A DNA stretch of 64,000 nucleotides from Anopheles merus (Eukaryota > Arthropoda > Insecta > Diptera > Culicidae): contig NC_054085.1 in the NCBI RefSeq assembly GCF_017562075.2, forward strand, positions 27,533,656 to 27,597,655. Direction: 5' to 3'. The position numbers and the translations under genes are program-made. The notes beneath the pieces were generated by a model, which saw nothing but the letters and a program-made list of their open reading frames with translations, did no database searches and had not been told where the DNA came from. Positions 45,367 through 58,300 of the stretch are shown one piece after another (position 1 is the first letter of the stretch; each line of letters begins with the position of its first letter).

Positions 45367-48300
45367 GCGAACGCTTTGCACAAAATCGTCCTTTGGCGCC
45401 AATACTCCCTTTCCGTTCAGGTCACAACACGGGGGGAGGTGTATCGTTTATCAACCAGCATGTGGGCCCGGGATGTATATACGGTTCAGGAATGGAAGAT
45501 AATCATCCAACTAATGAAAACCAACCGAACGGGGGGCCTCATCGTCGGGATGAAATTGAAGGGATAAAGGTAGAGCTGCAATGACTGAGGTGCGGTAATG
45601 CGTTGTTGGGAAGGACGAGCAGTGAACAGATGCGTCCTCCTATGTGGCTTTTAGAGTATGTACAGTGTGGAAGAAGAAAGAGGCTGAGCTCGTGTTTTAA
45701 AAGCGCAAGTACTCGTTTTAAGCTTCGTTTATATCATCTAACAGTTTGTATAACAGTGAGCAATAATTGACAAGAACTATCGAATGGAATGAAGTTTATA
45801 ACAGTTGGTTCACATGTGTTACTTTGAAGGTTACTTTGAAGTCGGCGTTGTTTCCTTCGTCCAGTAGTACGTTGAGCGCATCACGGATGCACTCAGACCA
45901 AGATAACCAGTTTACAGGGCATCCAACGTGCAAACGGTACGGATAAAAATTTGATGGGTGACTGAGCAAATCGTTAATTATTCAGCTGGAAATTGAAGTT
46001 CCATCAACATCTCGCCATTCGGTTTGGACGACTTCCTGCTGCTGTTGCTGCCAGTGTGTCCCGGCCCGTACATTCCCTATTTCGATCCTGATTGGAGTCC
46101 TTTTACCATCTCCCTCTCTCTCTCTCTCTCCATCTCTTTTATCCTGTCATACACATACACACACATTATCAGCACAATATGATGGCTGACATCGACCGCG
46201 AGACCGAGAGTAACCGAGCCCGACCGACAGGGGGACGTAGACATATTGCGCCTTAATCCAATCAACGTAAATTGAGCATGGCTCGTGTGCGCAACGGTTT
46301 TCCTGTACGACAGTTTCCACATCTCTGGAACCATGCTTTCCCCCGAATGAAATGTGTGGAAATGCACACCGAACAGGCGCAGAGCAAGCAGAGTTTCGAT
46401 CGAAGGGTTTTGATTATCCTGTCAGCAGCGGATGAAAGCGCCCGGATGGTTTTGCCGGTGTCCGATCCCGAGCAGTTTGATGTGACATCACGGCTGAAAG
46501 ATATTTGAGTTTCATTGCGCAAATTTTGCCGATAATTAAATGACCGAATGCGCCGGTACCGGTGGTACGTCATGGCCATGGTGTGCTAGTTGCGTGAGAT
46601 TGATCTTGTACAACAAGCGGAGGATAGTGAGTAGAGCTGAGGTGATTAGATGGACAAAGTTAGGGAAAAAATAGTTTCAATCAAGCGATACGGGTATACT
46701 GGTTAAAGCAACTAGGAAAGTGGGAATGTCTAAAATTTTTTTGTTCTTGTTTTAAACAATAGAAACTCTATCCAAGATGGAGATATCCATGATTCAATCT
46801 AGAACTATTTTGCTTTATTAGGTTATAGCTGTTTTGGATGTTGGTAGTAAACTAGTAGAAATCATGGTTAAAGATTTTAATGCAGCAATTGAAACCATAG
46901 ACCTCAATATTTTAGGTTTCAAAGCTCAAATCATTTACGCAAAGTAGTTATCACATAAAACAAAGAGGTATGTTACTGTTCCCATCTATTTGTTTTTACT
47001 CATTAAATCAATCATTAATCATGTAGCACGATATTCAATCATTTACATTAAACTTGGAAAATAGTTGAATCATGCAAATTTTTGACACAAAGACATAAAC
47101 TTCGTGTCTATGACTAGATATCATTCTACCTACTGATTTAGACCACCATTCAAATTTCAAGTTTGCTGCAAATCTAATCCAAATCGCGCTTTACTCTTCC
47201 CAGTACCCCAATTCTCTACAGATGCTTCATTGCAATACTTCCTGGCCTGGACGTACCTGGATTCCAATTATTTGTACACGCCGTCTAGCCCGTCGCTTGA
47301 CAGACGTACCTGCGTGCGCTCTCGCCAGTGTATCCTGCCGGTGCAACTACTACTTCCTCCTCTACCGGCGCAAACTAGGTTAACGATGCCGACAGGGACA
47401 CGGACAAAAGGGGACTCACGCACACGCACAAATCCCTTCGTTTTTCACCATTGCGTGTGCATTAAAGACACGCGCTAGTGCGTGCCCTGCCAACGGGGTT
47501 TGGTGGCCTCTTGTTTTATTATTTAACTGCAGATGCAGACTCATCTGCAGTGCGTGTTGGCGCGAGTGCGACGTGCTATAGCGCGAGTCCTAGATCCCAG
47601 AAATCAGCGATCGTTTTGATTGATTGCTTTTTAAAGCGAAGCATTTGATTAGGCTTAGTACGGCACGATACCGGCCTAAGAAGATTCGTCGGCAAGCGGG
47701 AAGCTTTAATACACATAATAGCATACCGAAAAAGAGATTACCAGTTTTGTTTGTAAGGAGCGAGTAGAGGGAGAAGGACATTTATTCAAAAGGTAATTTT
47801 TCATTGTAGCACCACTATCAGCATCCCTGACAGTGCTGGAATCGTTCGAAGTGATTACATCTGCTTAGAACTCATTACAAATAGTATTTCATTTTTACTG
47901 CCCCACCAACACTTGGAGAGCCACCACAAAACCTGAGAAGCAAGGGAGACTAAATCCACTTGCCACTGCCTGGCCCACCAGCGCCTGTAGAAAAACCTAA
48001 ACTCCCCCTCCTATTTCAAAGGATCTTCATCTTGATTGCTGGTTTCGTGCTGGATTGAGTTTTCCATTTCGGAAAGTTTCCCTTAATTCCTGTCCCATTG
48101 GGCCCGGCCCTAGCAGAACCCCGAGAGATCATTTTTCTAATTTTCTCGCTACTCTCGCGCCAACGACGACTACGACTTTCCAAACTCCAATCCCTCCCCC
48201 CCAAAGTCCCGTGGGTCGGCGTGCTGCGGGAGATGGTTCTGTTATCTTGATGTTCTGATCGTTTTTTTTCCCTCTCAGTCCCCATTCGCTCGGCAGGATT

Positions 48301-51300
48301 CAAACGGTTTCGAAAATCACCGGGAAGGGACGCCCGGTGAATGATTGCAGCTTTATCCCTGCCCAGCTAAAGGGAAGCAGATTGCCTAGCCTGACTGGTC
48401 CTTTGCTTTCGTTCGCTTCACGAGGCTCGTTAAGAGCCTTCTGCCAGCTTTCCTTTACCAGGCTCTCCTGTGGCTTGGTGCTCGGTGGCCTAAATTCATC
48501 AAAACATTATACAACCAAGAGCAAAGTGGGGAGAGGTTTTTTCCTCGTTCGTGTACTATTTTATCTCGCTAACCATCATGGGAGAATCGGTGTGCAGATA
48601 GCAGGACCATTCACTGCACACACTCCCGCCCCGCACTACTAGGGCTGCAGAGGCTATCTCGTGTGCCGAGAATTTGCACTGCATCCCTGATCCCTGGACA
48701 ACCCTCGGGTTAAGAGCTTTCGAATAGAAAACGCCCCAGCTCCACGTCCACCAGCCTTGGCTGGCATCAACAAATCCATCAAAAAGCATTACTTCCCGGG
48801 CAGTCGGCTGCCGGTTCGCTGTGCTGCAACGTACACCCCATGCTGTGCAGTAACTAGTCCTTGCTTTTGACCAACCGTTGGAGCATCTTCCCCATCATCA
48901 TCATCATCTTCATCATCATCCACACCGGAAAGGAACGGAGCAGAAGCGTGATATTGTGCCCACCACTATGTTGTGAGAGTTATCTTAACTAGTTTGTGCT
49001 GCTCATTCCCTCTTGCGGCTCTTTTCACTCGGGCCGGAAGTGCGTACCTGCCATCCCCCCCCCCCCTTGGTTTTCATTTACTGCAACAATTTTTCACCAG
49101 CACCAGTCGAAAGTATTCTTCCACCGTAGCACGGATTACCGGAGATACAAGTCGGTGAGATAAAGCAAACTTTGGGTGCACTTTTGTGTGAGTGTGCGCC
49201 ATTTTTTTTTGCATGCAAAAAACCTTCTGTACGGATCTTGCATGGCATGAGAGTCGCTTTGAAATAAGCAGTTGATGTTTCACTCGTACTTTCATTGGTA
49301 AGCAGAGAGAGGGAGAGAGTGGTGGTATGCTGCAAAGGAAGTTTGTTCATAAATTATGCTAGTTAAACAAGGGATTCCACTAGCGAAGTTGTTTTGCTTC
49401 GCTGGCGTGTGCATGAGAGATGACGTGTTCCTTTTGACGTGGGTTTGAATGGGAAGTTTGAAATGGGGTAGAACTGGCAGGACTGGGTATAGCTGAAGAA
49501 TTTGGAGATGCTGTTTTGTCTTGTTACACTAACAAGGGAGCATGAACTGGTTTACTTGTGTTTATCAAAGCGTATGTTCTAGCGTACAATATGCGATGAT
49601 TACATTTTGTTTTGGATTGTTTTTTAGGATCGTCAACATATTGTCGTAAAAATTTCGGTTGAATTGAAGAAAACTTTGCCGCTTGCCTTGCTTGGTAAAA
49701 GCCAATTTAATGTCTTGATGAACTTTGAATTAATTTGGAATAATACTTTTATGTCAAGATCTTCTACAATATTATACATGAAGCAAGCAGTATAATAAGG
49801 ATAATCATACCCATTGGATAATGGGATAATCATACCCATTGATATTAGTGGTCTTATTTCCTATGCTCTGAAGTTAGGTATTACAGTGTCCTAAGCCATG
49901 GTGACTTCAGTGTCTAAATTTACGTGGAAACAATCTATGTCCATATGGTCTTTTCTAAAATTTGATCATTCTTTTGCCATATGAGAAACAAAAGTTTTAA
50001 AAGTTGATTTCGTATGTCTGTGTCTGTATTTGAGGTAAAATACATCGTCTTTTGCAGGATTATTCATGGTGAAATGCAGTACATGATGATCGTTCAGAAT
50101 TTACAGGTTTTTTTTCCAACACGTTCTAAAACTTTGCTGAACAGATATTTTTAGATTCATCAAGCTCATTAGAATCAACATAGAAGATTTCAACAAATTC
50201 TGGAAAATTAAAACCAATTACAAGCGTTGTCAAATTGAGTGAGCCCAAAACCACTAGATCCCGGTAACGTTGCATTCAAAATTACTAAAGTTAGCTCATG
50301 ATATTCATTTAAAGCATACACTTGTAAGTTCAAATACGACGTTGAAAAGATATCGTTTAATTTTGATATTGCTATTGTAAGTAGATGTCATTAACGGTGA
50401 ACTTTCGCCTAAAACATGACAACATACATCACCCTGTAAATAGCTTGCAGCTACTGTGGTCACTGATATCTATCCATGGTGTCCAAGGCAATTGCTGCTT
50501 GTATTTGGATCAACCTATAATCTTCTAATTAAAAATAATAAATTTAAACCCAACTGCCACTGGCAAATCAATTAGCCTGTCATATCTCATATATCACATA
50601 TATTGTCTGTCAACAACCCTCTCCATCAACAGTTTTAGTCATTCGTAATTATATGTTTTGCAGATTAAAGCTCAGCAAAGCATGGAAAAATACACACAGA
50701 TATCATATCAGTTGATTGATTCACTCACAAACACAAGTCTTTGTTGAACGTTACTCATATTTTAAAACAATGAAAAATAGATTGAGTTTCCTGTTTTACT
50801 GGCGAATCATAAACTAATTGGTCGTTGGAAAATTTCCATCATCACTCACCTGATATTCTCACATAATGATGATACACAGTTTTTTTGTTCCGCAGAAATC
50901 GAACAAAAGCATTCTCCTGCACTAATTGTGCACTCCTTTGGCAGAACCAACCACTGTCTTTCCCATCCCCTCCGCTGTCATACACACCGTATATCGTTGC
51001 ATTATTAGATTTTTCCATTCCCGGGGATGTGTACGTGCCATGTTTTTTTTGCCTTGTAGAGTGTACTGTTGTTCTGCATTCCTGTGGTACTTTTCCATCG
51101 CCAGCTGGGTGGGTGGGTGGTCGGATGTGTGGTGCGTTCGAACCAGACCGAGCGACGCCCGCAAGCGCGCGCGTGTCCACGTGGCGAGCAGCTGATACGG
51201 CCGCGCGCGCGCACACACACGTAGCACACGATGAGATCATCATTCATCATGGTGGTCGTCGGTGGACCGTACGCTTCCAAACCCCTTTTGTCGATAATTG

Positions 51301-52246
51301 ATCTCTCCCGCGTCAAAGTCGTGCATAGGAGGATATTGAACATACGCCGGGAGCGATGGAACCGAAACTAACCGGGAAGCGGCACGATCGGAATCTAGTT
51401 GTGCGGTGAGCTGTGGTTAGAATTGTTGCATGGGAAAGGCATGACGGGGGATCGGTGCTGGCATCGGTGTGTCCCGGTCCCAGAGCAGGTCAATTATTTT
51501 TAATGACACTCCGAAACAACCCGTGAAGCAGTTAAGCGTGTTTGTGGGATGGTTGGCTGGCGAAATGGATGAAATCGAACGCTCGCTGTCAAGGCGCGCG
51601 GTATGATCGAGAACCGTATGGTAGTTCTTTTTTTTTATGGCCGATCGTTGACGTTTGCTTGGGGCTATGACGGAACGTTCCTGTTTTTATGAGGTTTGAG
51701 GTGGTAGAAAATCTAATTTGTGTTGAAATCGCAACTTCAACTTCCGCTGAACATTTCATTTCTGTGGTGTTCTTAATTTCTTTTTAATGTTTGAAATGTG
51801 GGAAATCTTTGAAGTATATCTTGCAATTCTTCTCATGATTCGTTGCAAAAGCAGCTCAACAGTTTATATGGGTACCAATTAAGAAAGAATAATCAATAAC
51901 TTAGTAGGGAAAATATTATATATATATGTCAATATATGATGTATGACTTGAATATCAATTTAAGACAGCGCGTCGATGGTCTATTCTATAGATTCGTAGG
52001 TTCCTGCAAGTCCGAAACGGATCAATTCTTACCGAAATCTACCTGCCAGAACGAGGCCTAGTGCTTCTATCTGTTTGCGCTAAAGATGCTTAGTTGAAGA
52101 TTTATGATTACGATATTCTTGAACACTTGTTGCTTAAGCTTAAAAAGCGACCCATAATCCAGGGAGTGAGAACTTTTTTTCAAATATCCGGTAATTGAAT
52201 TTTATGGAATTATTTTAAGGCTTCGGGTAAGGTTTTCAGCTTTTTT
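45364..52246. other. Non-coding DNA
   Basis: GC-richer blocks (45364-46640, 47180-49480, 50880-51680) alternate with AT-rich blocks (46640-47180, 49500-50850, 51690-52240). It contains a short (CT)n at 46114-46130, a 10-bp perfect hairpin at 47526-47551, a C12 run at 49055-49066 and a 25-bp duplication at 49799-49848. No gene supported. Confidence 0.5.
49799..49848. repeat. 25-bp tandem duplication
   Basis: The 18-bp word GGATAATCATACCCATTG occurs at 49799-49816 and 49824-49841, a period of 25 bp. The last part of the second copy has diverged. Confidence 0.9.
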
Positions 52247-52380
52247 TACGATACTAGTCAGCTGTTTTATATGGAGTTTGACAGTTGGTTGGTGGTTCAA
52301 ATCATGTCAACACTGCATATAAAACCACACGCAAAACTAACCTTCAGTATTTCAACCTAGATTATGTCAACCTGAAAAAT
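52247..52380 (+). mobile_element. MITE-like dispersed repeat, copy 2
   Basis: Plus-strand counterpart of 24650-24790: ACGATACTAGTCAGC, ATATGGAGTTTGACAGTTGG, AAATCATGTCAACACTGC and AAAACCACACGCAAAACTA occur in the same order. It is non-coding. Similarity fades after about 52380, where the two copies differ by insertions or deletions. Confidence 0.55.
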
Positions 52381-55300
52381 ATGTAAACAAACGCAGATTC
52401 GTCGCGGGTGCGATCAGGTCAGCTTGGGGGCATGTTATCTCATGAAAGAATTATTTTTTTTTTCGTTAAAGCATGAATTGTTTTTGAAGAAAGGTTAAAA
52501 CATGTTTGAGTAAATATTTTAAGATGGACTAAATTATTATAATTCATATCAAACATAAAATAAAACAAAAACAAAACAATTTGTTTGTGCACAGTTGCTG
52601 AAATCCAATGGTTCCACTGACAGATTGAAAATTCTTATTGGTTGGAAAAATGTCTTATAGAATTGTATCTAATAATTTCGTTCTTTTTGTAGTTCATTTT
52701 TGTTTGAAAATCAAATGAAACTAAACATTTGCCTCTACTCTTTACTCTTGCAAACCTTTTATTGAAAATTGTGTTTGTGTCAATGGTAATAATTTAATGT
52801 CTCTTTTCATATATACTGCTAATTCTCTTCTTAGCCAAAAAGCTGTTTATTCAATTTCTCTTGCACTTCGATCGTTCCATTATCAACCTTTCTCTAACCA
52901 AAACGATTGAAAGTGTTGCAACCAATACCCACCCCACCACCGAGGCGCGCATCGAACAGCTGAGACGATGTCGATGATCATGGGTGACCATCGCCTCACG
53001 TTTCCGCTGCCTTACTTTTAGCACTACTCTTTCCCGAGGAGTGATCTAGTTTTTGCAAATTTCACGCTCCCCTTCAGCAGGTCACCGCCAATTCCTCTCT
53101 GCTGCCCTATAACTGTGCCTCTGTCAGTTGTTTTGAACAGCTGTTTTCGTCTGCCCCCTTTTGCCGTTACGATTATACACAGTGATGTTATGCTTCCTCC
53201 CTCTGTTTGCTTCCCTATCCACCTTCCCGCATGGTTTTGTACTTCCCGCAAGCTTCCCAAATGCCGCCTCATGTAATTAGCAACCCCACGCCTGTTTTCC
53301 ACCACACACCCCATTTGCAAATCGGTCGGGTCTACGGTCCCCACTCCATGCCGAAGGGTCTCGCTGAGGGGTCACCCTCAGTCACACCTTTTTTTCCCCC
53401 CGGTTTAGCTTTGTTGGAGCAGCGGAGCAGATGGAGGCTATTGGAGCTATACCGGTACACCCACCCAGCACACACTTCCTTCTCGGGTTTCCTCTCTTCA
53501 TCTCTCTCTCTCTCTCTCTCTCTTTCTCTCCTGCGCTGCCACAAAAGGTTGGCAATGTTCGACTTCGACTTTGTTTCATAACGCTCAACCGGCGGCGATG
53601 GCGACTGGCTGTCTAGTTTAGTGTGTGCGGTGCGATTTTTTTTTGTTCGCCGTTTGTTGCGCTCTTCCTATCAGCACCGTCACCACCATCGCGCGATTGC
53701 CACCCTTGCGAGCAAACCCTCGAGCAGAAGCCGGCAAAGTCACATTGCACCCATGTATGTTTCCCCCCTCCGGGCGGATCGGTTTCGCGCAAACACGCAC
53801 GTGCGATTTATGTGTTTGTGCTAGTGAACGAGGGAGGCCAACTAACAATTATCGTGTGTATATGTGTGTGTGTGTGTGGTGTTAGAAAGGGACAGAAGCG
53901 AAGCGTTCAAACATACTACTGCGACGGTCACCAACACCACCGCACGCAGCTCACTTGGCAAGGGCCTGCGCGAACGGTAATGTACTTCGCGCATCGACTT
54001 GTTTAAACTCGATTTATGGCTGCCAGTGAAGGGGTGGTGGTGTTGGAGGAGCTGTATACCTTATATACTACTTCAAGTGTCTTTGTGTAGGTTTTTTAGG
54101 ACTTAGAACGACAATAGCGGGGAGCTGGCAGGGTACGGAACGGCCGATGGAGCCGCTCGCGGTAGTTAAAGGTGCCATTGAAACCGACATAACACATCCA
54201 GCCGCTTCGTCGTTTCGATAAACAAAAGTTTTATAGCGTTTTTTCTTCTTTTTTGTTGTTGATGTTTTGTTTGGTTCGAACGATGTGTCACCGATCAAGG
54301 GGTTTGGAATCGGAATTGGATGCGGCAGCAGTGCTAAACGGGGACGCTAAGTTTGGAGCAACAACAGAAAGCGCTAAACATTATACAACACTTCCAAACA
54401 ACTGGCTGGCTGGTTACACGTTTCCACACTCCAGGTGCAGCGGAATTAAAGCAAATAAGAATGTTCTAAGGGGAATGTTAAAAATAACACACCGTGCGCT
54501 GAGAAGGCCACGGGATGAGCAAAACGAGGGCTTGGCTGATAGTTGATTTAGAGTGGTTTGTTTTGCCGGAACCCGTAGATAACGATGACTTTTTGATGAC
54601 TTTCGATAAGTTGTGATTTTTGCAACAACATTGTGGTGCAGTGTTGAATGTTGGGTGTGCAACTTTACTTTGTAAATCATAACCATAATGCAAATCTCTT
54701 ACACTGTTTTCTATTTTATCTATTTAGTTATCATTTCAGCACCTTGATTCAGCACCTCGATTGAGGTGTTCACCTTATGTTTAAGAAATCGTAAAGCTAA
54801 ATTGTAAATCAAATGTAAAATAATTATTTGAGTTTTGAGAAGCTCCATTCTATTCCATTTATCGATCGACGTAAAGCCAACTAACCAGTTGAGAGGGTCA
54901 AACAATTATAGAAAACATTCATGTAAAATTGGAATTGTGCCAAAAAAAACAAAAGATAAAAACAAGTGGGAAGCTTTTGTAAATTAAGAATGAGAATCAA
55001 TCCAAAAGCAAGCAATAATAAAAAAAACAAGGTTAAATGTTTTTAGCATAAAATGGAGCAAAGTGATCAAAACAAAAGAAATCTAAAAGTAAAGATAACT
55101 TCAGGTAGAATTCGGTCAATTAGTTGTATCACTAAAAGAGTTACCAGTGATACTTTTCCAAAGTTATTTGAAGGAATTGGAACTCACTATACAATTCTGC
55201 AACAGTAGTTAAACAAACGTGCTTGAGTTCTTGAGTTATTAACGTTAGAATTACAATGTTGAACTAAATGTTACACCACCGCTTGGTCAGTCCATGATCC

Positions 55301-58300
55301 GGGAAGAGAAAAATCGAATCTTCTTTAAAATTATGACTCCTGGTAGCATAAAATGTCATATTACCCAAGCATGATCCAACGTCCCAAACAAATACAAATA
55401 CTATTTAGCTGAGCGATTTGCCGATTAATTGCAGTAAAAGACTATTCACTGGCAGGTTAAGGCACAAAACATGGACTTTCATAACCAGTGAAACAATAAA
55501 CTCAAACATTTATAAAGAATAATTCGTAGAATAGAAATACGGTCATATTGGAATGTACTGTTTATAATTAAATTAATAATAAAAATCATAACAGTCGGGA
55601 GGTGCAAAAATGGGACAGCATTATAACTAAGCTGAATGTTTGCCTTAAGTAAAAGATTAGTAAATTAGTAAAAAAGTAAACAAAGAAAACTACTAAAAGA
55701 GCATTCTACATTGCATACTACTGGAGAAATAAGCTAGATAAGACGATAAATCGATTTTGCGGAATCTAATAAGAGACACATTGAAAGATAAGGCTTTGCC
55801 ATCTTTTGTACATCAACATTTTCTTATTTTTATAATTTTTAAATGAAATTAATTAAAATTCATTCTTTAAATGAACTGCAGTGTCTGTAAAATCGTGAAA
55901 CGGTTTATTTAATTAACAAGGTTGAGAAGACTTTAATACTTTTTTATATAAAGGTCTGCATGATCATATTCCACGTGACACATGATTCCAGCCTAATCGG
56001 TTTTTGTCCCTTGATTCGATCTTTTTTATGCAAAACAATTTATAATTATTGTATTTTAAATGTTGATCAGTCAATATCTGAATCAAGTAGTAAACGGGGA
56101 GGGAAAATAATACACCGCTTTCACACATCTAACTCAAACATGCTTTCACCCCTTATCACACACACACTCCGTGTGCAATCCGGCGCTGCTGGCCTGTTTG
56201 AATTGTTTATTTTAATTTGAAAATTGCATTCTACTTATCTGACCAAATGGCAAATGCCGACCCCGATGGTAACAACAGTGCCCATTCTCTCTAAATGCTA
56301 ATGCTAGCAACACACACACCCGCATACGAAATAGTTGCATATGGATGCCAGCTGGTAGACGGCTAGGTACACATTTCGATGCAATTGCAATCGCAACAAG
56401 AGCATGTGTGTGTGTGTGAGTGTGTAGGACTGTTATTATTATGTTTTTTTCTCTCTTCCCCGCGACTGCGACAATCGTACGACAATCGTGCACTATTAGA
56501 CGGTACGTTCGTTGGGGGCGATTATTTCAATTAAGATCACTTTAATTAGTACAAGATTGCTAATAAATAAATTACACACATGGAAGCGGTTCACCCCCCC
56601 CCCCCTCCCTCTCCCCTTTCGTCTTCTTTGGTTCGGTTTCATTTACTTTTTTGTGCGTCTTTCTCTTTTTCTTTAAATAATACCTCCTACTGTCGCTGCC
56701 GTTGCCACTGCTGCTACGCTGGGAAAGGGATGATTAAAGAAGAGGACGAAGCTTAGAGCGGCCGCGAGCTGGCCTTGACCACGGTGTTCATATGTGTGTG
56801 GCTGTGTAGACGACCACTTGCACTCCCCATCGCATTCGTTGCATCGATTTCGATTGCATTGGATCGTACGATGTGAGTGGAGCGTTTCGATATAGATATA
56901 TAACCGTGGTGTGATGAGTGTTTTCCACCCAAGGTAATGGAAAATTTTGAACTCTCAAACCGGTGGCGGGGGGCACAGTCGGATCGATGCACAGTCGTTG
57001 GTAAGGCACTCAGGACTAGCTCCGGACAGCCGGACAAGTGCAGTTGGCGAGATACAGAGAGAGAGATGATGCAACTGCGGGTGCGTTTGCTGTACATGGT
57101 GTGCCGTTTGGTGCATTTCGGTTCCGTTTGATCGCTGGCTGATCCTCGCCAGCTGTTGGTTGGTGCGGCTGAAGTCATCGTTCGTTTTGTTCTGTTAGCG
57201 GTCAGTCAGTCTGCAGGGACGTAACGCATCGGCAAGGGATGGATCGATCGGTGTGGCTCGGTAGATGGCAATTGGCTGTGTAACACATTGCAATGGAGCG
57301 AGTTCAAAGAGCTGCACTGCCACTAAACGCATGGTTTGAGGCAGCTTTGTTCTAAAAATGTTTAACAGAAGTAAATTATTCTTTGTTTGTCGTGCTTCTT
57401 GCTCCCAAAAGACATCATTAGCGGCTGAACGTTAAGATCGTCATCATGCGATTTTTTAACGATTTCTTTGCTCATCTACAACACCCTTCGCAGACGTACT
57501 CGTTTCGTTTGTTTTTTATTATCTTTTTTTATGTGCCATTGCCACTGTGATCCATCAATCATTTTGGCATCGCTCGGCTGGTTGTGCAAAAATTCACTGG
57601 CACACTCTGTTCAACCAGAAAAATAGCAAAAAAAAGCAAACAAACCATGACGCGAAACAGTATCCCGGGCGTCCGAATGTCTGCCAAAGCGTACGATCCT
57701 ATCCCTCAGCGCAGGCTGAAAAGAGCACATTATTCGCTGTTTAAGTTCATCTTCCCCATCCCAGCTGATCTTAAAAAAAAGGACTTGCACCTCCACCGCT
57801 TCCCGAGCAGCGAGGCGTTTCGAATGTTTGCTTTGCAGGACTATTTTTATGCCGACCGTCAGCGAATGTGCGCTCATCATGGGGATTTCAAGAGCAAAAT
57901 GGGATCTGTGTTTGTTTTTATTTTTCGATTTGCATTTGTTTTAGTAACTGTGAGATTTTTTATTTTATTTCTTTTTTTCTGTAGCAGAAATGGGCATACG
58001 TATTACAAGATGAAATCTGGCAGTGCACATTCCAACAGGGATATGGGACAAAGAGAATAGCGGTTTTTTTTTACTTTTAATGTTAAATAATTTTTAGAAT
58101 ATATTCACAAGGTTCCGTATTTTAGTATCTTCAACAATTTTTTATTTATTTGTTTTTTAGTCTTTTTTAATCATTTATTTATTTGTACGTACTCATGCTT
58201 GTGTTGCCAATTTTGGATAATTTTGTATAATTTTTTTTTAATTTTAAAACGACCAAAATCTGATTGAGAGGGTTATGTTTTTCCATTGCAATCCAATGCA

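Noticed and set aside
45321..45584. ATG-started 87-aa ORF with a poly-Ala run
   Set aside because: The poly-Ala comes from the (CAG)11 repeat and the remaining 70 residues match no family I know; no splice or promoter context supports it.
54570..54580. AACCCGTAGAT, identical to the first 11 nt of miR-100
   Set aside because: The match stops after 11 nt and I see no hairpin around it, so a chance match.
57584..58060. 158-aa plus-strand ORF with a hydrophobic C-terminal part
   Set aside because: The hydrophobic part is a T-rich composition effect (Phe/Val/Leu), and no family is recognised.
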